From Niabella sp. (lineage in GTDB: Bacteria; Bacteroidota; Bacteroidia; Chitinophagales; Chitinophagaceae), in NCBI GenBank assembly GCA_017744715.1, contig JAGIAT010000002.1, forward strand, positions 372,001-436,000: DNA of 64,000 bases, written 5' to 3'. This document shows positions 49,665 through 59,233 of this stretch, piece by piece (position 1 is the stretch's first letter; every line of letters begins with the position of its first letter). The notes beneath the pieces are model-generated. The model was not told the origin of the DNA. It made no database searches and saw nothing but the letters and a program-made list of their open reading frames with translations. Both the position numbers and the translations under genes were made by a program.

Positions 49665-50378
49665 TTAGTTTATGTTTTGTTCAATAATCGAAAGCGCTTT
49701 TTCAATATCGCCCACCACTTCGGTTACCGCTGCCTTACCGGTACGGATCTTCTGGTCGATGTCTGTAAGCTGGCTATCATAAGTACCGTCCAGGGTTTTA
49801 TACGATTGTTCCTTTGCAGCAAGCTGTTGCTGCAGGTCTGCAATTTTTGCCTTCAGGTCCTGGATCTCCTTTTCAAGCGATTGCTTTTCGCGTACCAGGT
49901 TGTTTTGAATGCCCTGTTTCTGGTTTTCCTTTTGTACTACATCCTGTGCAATCACCTCCTGTATCCGCGCAGCATAATTGCGGCCGGTTTTCAACAACTT
50001 CTCTTTGGTGAGTGATTTATCTACATACTTTAACGAGGTAAAGGCCGCCTTAATAGAAGTAGCGTCGATGGCACCCATATCCGCAGCAGCGTTCCACACT
50101 TCAAAAAAATCGATGCCGTCTTCATTCAGTTTTTCCAGCAGGTCCAGCACTTTTCCTTTCATCTCCTTAAGGTCATCGGTACCGGGTACTGTTTCTGTAC
50201 TCACGGGCTGCACATAAACCGGAACAACGGGGGGAACGGCTACCGGCTCCGGTGTTTTTACAGGGGCAACGGGAGTGGGCGCGGGCGTTCCCGTAGGTTC
50301 TACATGTTCATCTTCAAAAATCAGTCTTCTAATATTCCGGAGAATTCCGAAGCTAGTCTTACCAGGCTTTGTGTCCAT
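49665..50378 (-). CDS. Soluble coiled-coil protein, first gene of the operon
   Basis: A 237-aa protein from the ATG at 50376-50378 (MDTKPGKTSFGILRNIRRLI). A Pro/Val-rich linker (about 30-65) leads to a helical segment (LLEKLNEDGIDFFEVWNAAADMGAID) and then a long coiled coil (about 130-237, with QSLEKEIQDLKAKIADLQQQLAAKEQ). No membrane helix, no family recognised. The stop is nine bases before the PspA-like start, so the two are coupled. It could act as a scaffold for the two membrane proteins. Confidence 0.65.
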   Translation of the reverse strand: MDTKPGKTSFGILRNIRRLIFEDEHVEPTGTPAPTPVAPVKTPEPVAVPPVVPVYVQPVSTETVPGTDDLKEMKGKVLDLLEKLNEDGIDFFEVWNAAADMGAIDATSIKAAFTSLKYVDKSLTKEKLLKTGRNYAARIQEVIAQDVVQKENQKQGIQNNLVREKQSLEKEIQDLKAKIADLQQQLAAKEQSYKTLDGTYDSQLTDIDQKIRTGKAAVTEVVGDIEKALSIIEQNIN

Positions 50379-50546
50379 ATTCAATAAATCTAAGCTAAAA
50401 TACAAAAACTCTACAGAAAAAGCAGTACCCCGGCGGCGAACGAAGGGGCTTTGCCGGTGAATTGTTAAAAAACGGGCGCCGGTTCCCTTATTCCGCCGGG
50501 AGACCTGTTTTAGTCAAAAAAAATTAAGTGAATAAGAAATTAATTA

Positions 50547-50575
50547 TTGTTTTACGATAATTAATTATACCTTTA
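50547..50575 (+). promoter_or_regulatory. Promoter of the DUF2975/XRE pair
   Basis: TTG (50547-50549), 18 nt, then TACCTTTA (50568-50575), a near-perfect Bacteroidota promoter. The ATG is 15 nt downstream, so the leader is short. Confidence 0.55.
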
Positions 50576-50589
50576 CAGAAATTATCCAA

Positions 50590-51108
50590 ATGCAAAAGGT
50601 TCGCGTTATTGCTACGGCACTGTTGTATCTTTCCCGCTTACTGGCGATTCCTTACCTGGCCACGGCGCTGTACGTCATCGTTTGCTTTCTTTTCAGCAAT
50701 CAACTGGTACACCCGCTGGATGGCGGACAACGCTTTGCCCTGTATTACCCGTTTACTTCCACCACTTTTTTGATCGGGGATGAGTACCGGTTCATTTATA
50801 TTTTTGAAATGACGGCCTTTATTGGCTTATACGGCGTTTTTTTCTGGATGCTTGGCAATATTTTTAAAACGTTCCGGGAGCAAAAACTCTTTACCCGTAA
50901 GGGCGTACAGCGGCTGAAAGTATTTTACCTGCTCAATTTCCTGGCGCCGCTTCCCTTCCTGGTGCGCCACCTGGCCGATCATTATGAAGTAAGCACCATT
51001 GTGATTCTTACGGTATTGCATTGGGTATTGGGCATCTTTGCTTATTTTATGGCCGTTATTTTTAGCCGGGGTCTGCAATTACAAAACGAACAAGATCTAA
51101 TATTTTAA
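50590..51108 (+). CDS. DUF2975-like four-helix membrane protein
   Basis: A 172-aa integral membrane protein with four hydrophobic helices and the DUF2975 pattern (LSRLLAIPYLATALYVIVCF; FKTFREQKLFTRKGVQRLK between helices 2 and 3, which is the family's hallmark). It starts an operon with a small XRE regulator whose ATG follows three bases after its stop. This pairing is common in Bacteroidota and Firmicutes; the biological role is not known. Confidence 0.8.
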   Translation: MQKVRVIATALLYLSRLLAIPYLATALYVIVCFLFSNQLVHPLDGGQRFALYYPFTSTTFLIGDEYRFIYIFEMTAFIGLYGVFFWMLGNIFKTFREQKLFTRKGVQRLKVFYLLNFLAPLPFLVRHLADHYEVSTIVILTVLHWVLGIFAYFMAVIFSRGLQLQNEQDLIF

Positions 51109-51111
51109 ACC

Positions 51112-51324
51112 ATGCCAATTATCATAAACCTTGATGTAATGCTTGCCAAACGTAAGATGCAGTCAAAGGAATTGGCCGAAATTTTAAACGTTACACCCGC
51201 CAATTTATCCATACTCAAAACGGGCAAGGCCAGGGGCATCCGCTTCGACTCGCTGGAGGCCATCTGTAAAGCACTCAAATGCCAGCCCGGGGATATACTG
51301 GAATATGTAGAGGAAGAAAGCTAA
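51112..51324 (+). CDS. Small XRE-type regulator paired with DUF2975
   Basis: A 70-aa single HTH domain of the YozG type (MPIIINLDVMLAKRKMQSKELAEILNVTPANLSILKTGK, split; recognition helix NVTPANLSIL). These regulators lie next to DUF2975 membrane proteins and may control them. It overlaps nothing and follows by three bases. The more rightward ABC operon starts 78 bp later with no obvious promoter. Confidence 0.88.
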   Translation: MPIIINLDVMLAKRKMQSKELAEILNVTPANLSILKTGKARGIRFDSLEAICKALKCQPGDILEYVEEES

Positions 51325-51402
51325 ATCCATCATAACAGCACGGGTATAAAAAATGCGGCCGCGGGCTGCGGGGAAATTTATTGTCTTTAAAAACCGGATC
51401 AC

Positions 51403-52269
51403 ATGAACCGTCTTACTATTGAACAGCTTCATAAAACCTACCCGGGCGGGGTAAAAGCCCTTAACAATATTTCCCTGGAACTATCCAACGGGATGTTTGG
51501 ACTGCTGGGCCCCAACGGTGCCGGAAAGTCTTCGCTGATGCGCACCATCGCCGGCCTGCAATCACCGGACTCCGGCCGTATTCTTTTTAATGGCAGCGCT
51601 GTTGCCCCGGGCTCCGTACGCATCAAAAAACAACTGGGCTACCTGCCCCAGGACTTTGGTGTATACCCCCGGCTATCGGCCTGGAAATTACTGGATCACC
51701 TGGCCATCCTGAAAGGCATTGCGCATAAAGCGGAGCGGAAAGCGCAGATTGAGGCCCTGTTGCAACGGACCAATCTTTATGCGCATAAAGACAAAGCCGT
51801 AAGCAGTTTTTCCGGCGGGATGCGGCAGCGTTTTGGCATTGCGCAGGCCTTGCTGGGCAACCCTCAGCTGATCATTGTGGATGAGCCTACCGCAGGCCTG
51901 GATCCGGAAGAACGCAACCGTTTTAATAACCTGCTCAGCGAAATAGGAGAACAGGTGATCGTGATCCTATCCACCCACCTGGTGGAAGATGTACGGAACC
52001 TCTGCACTCACATGGCCATCATTCAAAACGGCCGCCTCATTGCAACAGGTAAGCCGGATGATTTTGTGAGGGCGCTTGATGGAAAAATATGGTCGAAACG
52101 GATCAACAAAAAAGATGAGGCGCAACAGGCACACCGGGTCATTTCATCGCATTTTACAGCAGGAAAGCTGCACATCAATGTATACGCAGAAGATGATCCA
52201 GGGAATGGCTTTTTGCCCAAACAGGCCGACCTGGAAGACGTTTATTTTACCCAACTTACGCAATCCTGA
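51403..52269 (+). CDS. ABC transporter ATP-binding protein
   Basis: A 288-aa ABC ATPase. Walker A GPNGAGKS is at residues 36-43, the Q-loop is in LGYLPQDFG, the signature is SFSGGMRQRFG, and Walker B plus Glu is LIIVDEPTAGLDP. It is the ATPase for the fused permease/peptidase protein whose ATG follows one base after its stop. Exported or imported cargo is unknown; bacitracin- or peptide-type exporters have a similar layout. Confidence 0.93.
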   Translation: MNRLTIEQLHKTYPGGVKALNNISLELSNGMFGLLGPNGAGKSSLMRTIAGLQSPDSGRILFNGSAVAPGSVRIKKQLGYLPQDFGVYPRLSAWKLLDHLAILKGIAHKAERKAQIEALLQRTNLYAHKDKAVSSFSGGMRQRFGIAQALLGNPQLIIVDEPTAGLDPEERNRFNNLLSEIGEQVIVILSTHLVEDVRNLCTHMAIIQNGRLIATGKPDDFVRALDGKIWSKRINKKDEAQQAHRVISSHFTAGKLHINVYAEDDPGNGFLPKQADLEDVYFTQLTQS

Positions 52270-52270
52270 T

Positions 52271-55200
52271 ATGATGTTCCGGCAGTTAATCCAGTTTGAA
52301 TGGCTGTTCATCAGCAGGAAGCGGTCGTTTTACCTGATGCTTCTCTTCTTTATATTGCTGGGGTTTGCGGCAGGAACGGTAGCACGTTTCCCCTTTCCCA
52401 ATACCTTTAAGAACGGCACCTATGTACTGAACTATATTATTGGCATCCTGTCCTTATTGTGTATCTTCTCCACCACGATACTGGCCGCGCAAACCCTGTT
52501 CCGCGAAAAGGACAGTCGCTTTGAATCCATCCTTTATGCCACACCCGTTCGCAAAGGCCCCTACGTATGCAGCCGGTTCGGGATTATTTTTTTGGTGAGC
52601 GCCCTCTGCTACCTGCTGCTGATAGCCGGTATGATGGCGGGGCATTGGATCTCCGGGCGACATCCGGATGAGCTGGATACCATACATCCCCTGCGATACC
52701 TGCAACCCTTTTTCATACTGCTGCTTCCCAATATTCTTTTTTGCACAGCGGTGGCTGTAAGCATCGGCCTGTTTACCCGCAATAAGATGCTGGTATACGT
52801 ATCCGGCATACTGGTATATTTTCTTTACTGGGGTGTTTCGTTTTATGCCAACTCACCCATCATTGCCAACAGCACGCCCATGCCGGCTTCGGCCATGCGT
52901 ATGGCGGCACTGGCAGATCCATTCGGCATATCGGCTTTCCTGGAGCAAACCCGCTACTGGAGCGCCCTCCAGCGCAATACGCAGCTGCTACAACTGAACG
53001 GCAATTTGCTTATGAACCGCCTGCTTTACCTGGCCGTATCCGGACTGCTGCTTTTGCTGGCGTATAAAAAATTTGTATTACAGCCGCAGCAGGAAGGTAG
53101 CGCCCAACGAAAACGCCCGTTACCTGTAGTGCCGCATACTGACTACCACCCTGTAATAACCCGTACCACTTCCTGGCGTTATAACCTGCAATGCCTGCAA
53201 AGCCTGGTATCGATCGGGTGGAGCAATATTGTTAAAAGCATCCCCATCTGGCTGATCCTTGCGGGTTGGGTGGGCTTTATGAGCATCGAAACCTTTAGCG
53301 ATATCAATGGCAACAGCCGGCTGCCGGAGCACCTGGCCACTACCGCCGTCCTTGTTAAAGGTATTTTGTCCGGTTTGCCACTTGTGGCGCTGCTGGTATT
53401 GGTATTTTATGGCAATGAGCTCTTCTGGCGCAGCCGCAATACCCGGTTTGATGCACTGGAAAACACCACGGCCGTTCATCCCGTAGTACTGCTGGTTTCA
53501 AAATGGTGGTCGTTATTGCCCGTGGTGCTCCTGCTGTTGCTGGCAGGTATCGGCATGGGGCTGCTGATCCAGCTTATTAAGCACAATGCACCCATCGATT
53601 GGATATTGTATACCTCACTGTTTTACCTGATCGGCCTGCCGTTATTCCTGAATGCGGGATTGATCATTTGCATACAGGCGCTGATCAAAAACAGGTATGC
53701 CGGCATCACCGTTGCAGGACTGGCGATACTGTTAACCAACACCAGTATGGGCAACCTGTTTGGACTGAAGCATTCGTTGCTGCGCTTTGCCAATGCCTTC
53801 CAGGGAGGGTATAGCGAAATGAATGGCTTTGACCATACCCTTACTGCTTTTCATTACCAGATGTTATATTGGTCCTGCATTACCGTATTGCTTTTTATGA
53901 TTACGGCTGCCTTCAGAAAGGGCCCTGCTCCCAGCGGGAAATTATGGGTATGGAAGGTTTGTATATGGGGCGTGCCTGCAGGTATCGCTATTTATGCAGG
54001 CGCTACTATTTTCATCAACACACCCTCCACCAACCGGCAGCACCTCACCAACTGGAAGGTAGCGTATGAAAAGCAATATGCTTTTATTGCCGGAAGGCCG
54101 CAGCCGGTGATCACCGATGTATCGGCAGCGATTGATCTTTACCCGGAAAAAGCGGGTTATACAGTTCGGGGCCGTTACCGGATGGTGAACCGGACCGGCA
54201 GCCCTATCGATACCCTTTATATGTATGGTGATAAGGAAATGCGCTGGAAACACTGGCAACTGACCAACGGAAAATGCATTGCAGTAGATTCCCTCTACGG
54301 CTATTATATATTCAAGCTTGCCCGCCTGTTAATGCCCAACGACAGTATGAACCTGCAATTCAGTTTTGAATACGAGGGCTCGTCCTTTAAACCGGCAGCC
54401 GGCTTTAATACCATTGTCCGGAACGGAACCTTTATCCGCATCAGCCGGTACTTTCCGGTACCGGGGTACAATAACAGCAATGAAATGGAAGACAACCAGG
54501 TTCGTAAAAAATATGGCCTTAATACTGCCAACCGGCTGGCAGCCCTGTCATCGCCGCAGAAAAAGGATGCCGGCTTTGTGCGCTTTGATGCCGTGGTATC
54601 GGTTGATGATCAGCAAACAGCCATCAGCATTGGCGAGCTAACAGGACAATGGAAAAAAGGATCCCGCAACTACTATCATTATAAAACGCCGGCACCGGTG
54701 CCGTTCCGGTTTGCAGTGGCATCCGCCCGGTATGCGGTTAAAAAACAAAAACAAGGTAACACCGTTATTGAAGTGTATTATACACCGGAGCATTCACGGA
54801 ACATCGATCACCTCATGAATACCGCACGCCAGAGCATTGCGTATTGTGAAGCCAACGTTGGTCCCTACCCGTTTTCAACCGCCCGGTTTGTGGAAATATC
54901 AGGGCTTACGAAGGGCTTTGCCGGAACGGCTTACCCCGGAAGTTTGTTCATCAATGAAGCCTTCGGATACCGGAATGTAATCGGTAAGGATCCCGCAAAG
55001 GATATCATCAATGAAATGGTGAGCCATGAAACGGCGCATACCTGGTGGGGCAACAGCGGCATTGCACCAGATGAACGGGAAGGCAGCACACTGATGACCG
55101 AAACCCTGGCTATGTATACAGAGCTGATGTGCTATAAAAAAATGTATGGTACCGATGTACTTGTCAACCGGGTTAATGTGCATAAGGACCTGTACCTCAG

Positions 55201-55780
55201 CAGCCGCAACCAGTCTGACGAGCCACCCCTGTTCCGGCTAAACCCGGCGCAATCCTATCTTTCGTACGACAAGGGAATGGTGATCATGTACCAGCTTTAC
55301 CTGCGGCTGGGTGAAGCCCGCATCAACAGCGCTTTAAAAAGCTTTTACCAGCAACATGCCTATCCAGGGCCGGTACCGGTTTCTACTGATCTGCTACAGG
55401 CCCTGTACGCCGTTGCAACGCCCTCGGATACCGCAAAGCTGAATGAATGGTTCCGGCAGGTTGTTACCTACGACCTGGTGCTGGAAACAGCCACAGCAAG
55501 CCGGCAGGCCAATAATACGTACACATTAAAACTGGATGCGGCCGTTACCAAATACAGGGAAGACGGAAAAGGAAACACAACCACAATCCCATTGAATGAG
55601 CCGGTTGATGTATTGATCTGTTTTGCCGGAGGCAGCACTGAAAAGCGCGTGCTGCAGCCGGTTGGTAACCGCATTGCCGCTACGCTTTCCCTTACCCAGA
55701 AGCCGCTGCGCGTGGTGCTGGATCCGGATCTTAAATTCCTGAACCGTTCGGATGCGGCTAAGGAAAAAACAATTCCGTAA
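52271..55780 (+). CDS. ABC permease fused to an M1-family metallopeptidase
   Basis: A 1169-aa protein from the ATG at 52271, one base after the ATPase stop; an earlier in-frame Met inside the ATPase gene is rejected. The N-terminal part has two ABC-2-type membrane blocks (about residues 1-275 and 315-600, about a dozen helices). The C-terminal half (about 620-1169) is an extracytoplasmic M1-like gluzincin: HETAH at 919-923 and the third zinc ligand probably Glu944 in MTETLAMY (20 residues after the second His rather than 18). Such fusions are known in Bacteroidota; the substrate is unknown. Confidence 0.85.
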   Translation: MMFRQLIQFEWLFISRKRSFYLMLLFFILLGFAAGTVARFPFPNTFKNGTYVLNYIIGILSLLCIFSTTILAAQTLFREKDSRFESILYATPVRKGPYVCSRFGIIFLVSALCYLLLIAGMMAGHWISGRHPDELDTIHPLRYLQPFFILLLPNILFCTAVAVSIGLFTRNKMLVYVSGILVYFLYWGVSFYANSPIIANSTPMPASAMRMAALADPFGISAFLEQTRYWSALQRNTQLLQLNGNLLMNRLLYLAVSGLLLLLAYKKFVLQPQQEGSAQRKRPLPVVPHTDYHPVITRTTSWRYNLQCLQSLVSIGWSNIVKSIPIWLILAGWVGFMSIETFSDINGNSRLPEHLATTAVLVKGILSGLPLVALLVLVFYGNELFWRSRNTRFDALENTTAVHPVVLLVSKWWSLLPVVLLLLLAGIGMGLLIQLIKHNAPIDWILYTSLFYLIGLPLFLNAGLIICIQALIKNRYAGITVAGLAILLTNTSMGNLFGLKHSLLRFANAFQGGYSEMNGFDHTLTAFHYQMLYWSCITVLLFMITAAFRKGPAPSGKLWVWKVCIWGVPAGIAIYAGATIFINTPSTNRQHLTNWKVAYEKQYAFIAGRPQPVITDVSAAIDLYPEKAGYTVRGRYRMVNRTGSPIDTLYMYGDKEMRWKHWQLTNGKCIAVDSLYGYYIFKLARLLMPNDSMNLQFSFEYEGSSFKPAAGFNTIVRNGTFIRISRYFPVPGYNNSNEMEDNQVRKKYGLNTANRLAALSSPQKKDAGFVRFDAVVSVDDQQTAISIGELTGQWKKGSRNYYHYKTPAPVPFRFAVASARYAVKKQKQGNTVIEVYYTPEHSRNIDHLMNTARQSIAYCEANVGPYPFSTARFVEISGLTKGFAGTAYPGSLFINEAFGYRNVIGKDPAKDIINEMVSHETAHTWWGNSGIAPDEREGSTLMTETLAMYTELMCYKKMYGTDVLVNRVNVHKDLYLSSRNQSDEPPLFRLNPAQSYLSYDKGMVIMYQLYLRLGEARINSALKSFYQQHAYPGPVPVSTDLLQALYAVATPSDTAKLNEWFRQVVTYDLVLETATASRQANNTYTLKLDAAVTKYREDGKGNTTTIPLNEPVDVLICFAGGSTEKRVLQPVGNRIAATLSLTQKPLRVVLDPDLKFLNRSDAAKEKTIP

Positions 55781-55826
55781 AAACTACTTTATCAAGCCTC
55801 CCTGTATACCTACAGACCGTATTGTT

Positions 55827-58184
55827 TTAATTGGCCCGCTGTGTTTCCCTGAAGTCAACCCGCTTCCCGTTCTCTTTTACTTTTGGTTTGCCGAAGAGGT
55901 AAGAAACATTCAGACTGAAGGTACGATAGTGGTAGTTGGTATTGGTATACTGGGTAAAATCTTTATAATAGAGCCGGTACCGGTTTTTGGATCCGTCGAG
56001 AAACGAAAGACCGATGAGTAGTTTACTATCCACAAACGAAGCCCTGAACCCCGAATTGACATAGTACTGACCATACGTATATACATTGGCCCGCGTATTG
56101 CCCGGCATATAAGATGCACTTAAAAAATAGCGCAGCCATTTTGTTAGAATGAATGTGTTGTTGGTTCCGTAATTGAGCATTGCCCCACTCTTTACCACAA
56201 TATCCTGCAGGGATGATTGCGAGCTGGAGCCGCTGTAAGAAACAGAGCTGTTATTTTCCCACCATTTAAAAATTTTATAGTTGAATGACGCATAGGCACC
56301 AAAATTGTTTTGGGTCAGATAATTGGCAGAACTGATAACAACTGAGCTGCCATCTACTTTTATAATGCTGCCGGCCCCGTTTAATGTGCGCTGCCCGAAT
56401 ACGGTAAACGATAACATGCTTTTGTACAGGTACGATAATTCGATATTATGACTGTACGAAGGCTGTAGCAATGGATTTCCCACATAATAACTGTAAGGAT
56501 TTGTATAAAGTTTGCGCGGGTTGATCTGACCCAGGGAAGGGCGGTTGATCCGTTTGGAATAATTCAGTGAAAAGGTATTTATATCATTTAATTTATAGGT
56601 AACATAGGCCGTGGGAAACAGCTTACCGTACGCATAGTTCGTTCCGCTCTTGGTTGTGGGTGAAAACCCATCCACAACGGCGTATTCATATCTTAAGCCG
56701 GCCTTTGCAGACCATTGCTTATTGAAGCGTTTTTCAGTGCTGATATATGCCGCAATGTTTTGTTCCGCATAATTGTACCGGTCGCTTTTTGCCGTATCTG
56801 AAACATAATCTGTTCCTGAAAGATTGTAATAATCATTCGCCGCCGTATTGTCAAAATACGTATACTTTGCCCCGGTTTCCAGTTTTGCCCATTTATACGG
56901 CAATGTAACATCCGACTGCAAGGCCCAAACGTTGTATTGCGCATTACTATTATTGATTACCTGGTCAACCATGGACGACTGGCTGGATGTTGTGGTAAAG
57001 GACCGCCTGCTTTCCGGTCCGTTTGAAAAAAAGCTGAAGCTGGTGTTTAACAGCTTCCCCAGGGTATCGATCTTAAAATCGTGATAAACGTTCAGGGTGT
57101 GCGTTGTTGCCGGCTGCTTTGTATAGGAGGGCGTAAATAATACGGAATCGGTGATACGATTGGTTTGATAAGTGGTGGAACCTTGCTGATCAATTTTATA
57201 ATCCGATGTATTGACATCATAGATAAAGCCCAGATTGTTTTTATTGTTTAGCTTATAATCCAGGGTCAGGTTGGCGCCCACACCTGATGAAGATGTGGCA
57301 CGTGGAAAGCTATTGAGTATCTGAAAAGTAGTGCCAACCTGGTCGGCCGTTTCATCGGTAAAACCCCGCCGTACGTTCTGCCGCAGCTTAAGCGAACTGC
57401 TGATGCGTGCCGACCGGTAGTTCAAGGTAAAATTATCATTAAACCCTGCCCGTATCCCCTGGGAATACGTAGCACCAACAGCGCCGCTCCAGCCCAGCAA
57501 CGGGTTCTTTTTTAGTACGATATTGATTAAGCCGCTGTTTCCGGCTGCCGAATATTTAGCAGGCGGCGAGGTAATCACTTCTATCTGGGCTACATCATCG
57601 GATCGCAGGCTTCTTAAATACTGCATCAGATCGGCACCGCTTAAATACACCATCCGGTCGTTGATCATTACCCGCAGTCCGCCCTTTCCAATCATGGAAA
57701 TACCATCTTCCTTTACCTGCAGCATGGGCGTGATCCGCAGCGCCTCTTCCAGTGAGCTTCCCCGGGCCGCAATTGAATTTTCCACATTAAACACCAGCCG
57801 GTCTACTTTCCGTTCCAGCAATGGTTTTGTATTGTTCACCGTAACAGACTGAAGTTCTTTTGCATCCTTGTACAACACAATTGAAGGAACAGTTACCATT
57901 TCATTCCGAACCCAAAATATATCAGAAAATTGCGTTATATAAGTGGTGTGACTGGCCCGGATGATATACGATCCAGGTGCCGCTTTTTCAAATATGAACC
58001 TGCCCGAGGTGTCTGTTAGGGCATATTTAACTGCAGACGAATCCTTTTCTTTTATTAAGGCTACCGTAACATTTCCTAACCCTGCACCCTGTCCGTTTTT
58101 TACAGTACCTGAAATATCCTGGGCACTCAATCCCAGCGTTCCCAACAGTAGCATCGCAAGCATAAAGCCCCAGCCTTTGTTCAT
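55827..58184 (-). CDS. Outer-membrane beta-barrel, TonB-receptor-like protein
   Basis: A 785-aa protein from the internal ATG giving MNKGWGFMLAMLLLGTLGLSAQ, a good signal peptide. Carboxypeptidase-regulatory domain (about 20-105), plug with SPPAKYSAAGNSGLINI, then the barrel. It is a third paralogue of the family at 0.2-5.6 kb and the last gene of the sigma-factor operon, 117 bp after the DUF4097-like gene. Outer-membrane uptake or surface assembly is likely. Confidence 0.87.
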   Translation of the reverse strand: MNKGWGFMLAMLLLGTLGLSAQDISGTVKNGQGAGLGNVTVALIKEKDSSAVKYALTDTSGRFIFEKAAPGSYIIRASHTTYITQFSDIFWVRNEMVTVPSIVLYKDAKELQSVTVNNTKPLLERKVDRLVFNVENSIAARGSSLEEALRITPMLQVKEDGISMIGKGGLRVMINDRMVYLSGADLMQYLRSLRSDDVAQIEVITSPPAKYSAAGNSGLINIVLKKNPLLGWSGAVGATYSQGIRAGFNDNFTLNYRSARISSSLKLRQNVRRGFTDETADQVGTTFQILNSFPRATSSSGVGANLTLDYKLNNKNNLGFIYDVNTSDYKIDQQGSTTYQTNRITDSVLFTPSYTKQPATTHTLNVYHDFKIDTLGKLLNTSFSFFSNGPESRRSFTTTSSQSSMVDQVINNSNAQYNVWALQSDVTLPYKWAKLETGAKYTYFDNTAANDYYNLSGTDYVSDTAKSDRYNYAEQNIAAYISTEKRFNKQWSAKAGLRYEYAVVDGFSPTTKSGTNYAYGKLFPTAYVTYKLNDINTFSLNYSKRINRPSLGQINPRKLYTNPYSYYVGNPLLQPSYSHNIELSYLYKSMLSFTVFGQRTLNGAGSIIKVDGSSVVISSANYLTQNNFGAYASFNYKIFKWWENNSSVSYSGSSSQSSLQDIVVKSGAMLNYGTNNTFILTKWLRYFLSASYMPGNTRANVYTYGQYYVNSGFRASFVDSKLLIGLSFLDGSKNRYRLYYKDFTQYTNTNYHYRTFSLNVSYLFGKPKVKENGKRVDFRETQRAN

Positions 58185-58301
58185 ACGGTTTGTTTTATAA
58201 TTTGAATAAATAAACATTTTAAAGCACATATCATTCCTTTGCTGTTTCCGCTTACTGCATAAAACGCAGCGGAACAGCCTGCTGCAAAAAGATCCTTTGC
58301 T

Positions 58302-59207
58302 CTATTGCAATATCACATTCCCGAAATTGCTATAAATCGTTACCGGTACTTTGCCCGGCCCCATACTTCCCGCGTAAGCCCGTTTAAAGGAGAACCCGAA
58401 TGCTTCCTCCGGCGTTGTCTGAGTAATGCTGGCAGTAGTTTGATTCTCCAGTTTTCCATATTTTGTTTCGATATTAAAATTGCCGCTAAAAGATGCGGGT
58501 AATGTAAGTACCGCATTTTTTGAATAAGACAATTTCAGATCCAGTGTTTTAAGCTGATCCGTCAGTCCCAGTTTCAGCTGCTTGCAAAGCAGGAAATCTC
58601 CATGAATGGTGCCTGCAAGACCTTTGATATCTACCTCCGCATGACCAATTTTAAGATGGACGTTTTTCAAGAAGCCCATAGCTACTTTTCCCAGTTTGCT
58701 ATCGATGTTGCCCCCGTTTGTTAAGTCGCCAGTTGTCAGGTCGCCCAAAAGCTGTGTAATATTGGTGATGCCATTGCGATTGGAAACAAAGGTATTGCCC
58801 AGCGTATTATGTACATCAAGCCGGTTGCCTTCAGGCAAATACACTGCATAATTAACCGATATTCCTTTATTGCCAGCCTGTACATTTTCTGTAATATGCG
58901 TTGCAAAACGGATCATTTCCCCCTCTTTGCTTTCTATGGTAACCGCGTCAAGGATGTCCTGTGCCGCAGCAGGATTGGCCGCCCGGGCAATGATTGTCAC
59001 TTCCACCTTTACCTGGTTTTGGTTCCAGCTATGAATTGCTACGGTACCAAACCTGTTTGTAACGGATACGCCTTGCTTTTTACTCAATGGATAGTGTTGC
59101 TCCATTTTTTTTTGCGCCTCATGCTCCTGTGCCTTCGCGGTAAATGAAAAGACCAGGAAACTAAAAAAAGCCATCAGAAGCCGGTTACTTTTTATTACGT
59201 AGTTCAT
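58302..59207 (-). CDS. Secreted DUF4097-like adhesin-type protein
   Basis: A 301-aa protein with signal peptide (MNYVIKSNRLLMAFFSFLVF..AKAQ) and a repetitive beta-helix-like pattern (VSVTNRFGTVAIHSW; LDVHNTLGNTFVSNRNG; GDLTTGDLTNG; SKLGKVAMGFL) of the DUF4097/putative-adhesin group. It is the third gene of the sigma, anti-sigma, adhesin-like, barrel operon. It may sit at the cell surface or in the periplasm; the role in the stimulus pathway is not known. Confidence 0.75.
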   Translation of the reverse strand: MNYVIKSNRLLMAFFSFLVFSFTAKAQEHEAQKKMEQHYPLSKKQGVSVTNRFGTVAIHSWNQNQVKVEVTIIARAANPAAAQDILDAVTIESKEGEMIRFATHITENVQAGNKGISVNYAVYLPEGNRLDVHNTLGNTFVSNRNGITNITQLLGDLTTGDLTNGGNIDSKLGKVAMGFLKNVHLKIGHAEVDIKGLAGTIHGDFLLCKQLKLGLTDQLKTLDLKLSYSKNAVLTLPASFSGNFNIETKYGKLENQTTASITQTTPEEAFGFSFKRAYAGSMGPGKVPVTIYSNFGNVILQ

Positions 59208-59233
59208 GTTCTTTACCAGTTGTTTTATGGATG

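Noticed and set aside
52076..52270. N-terminal extension of the permease-M1 fusion
   Set aside because: It overlaps the ATPase gene in another frame and has no transmembrane or conserved character; the ATG at 52271 is one base after the ATPase stop.
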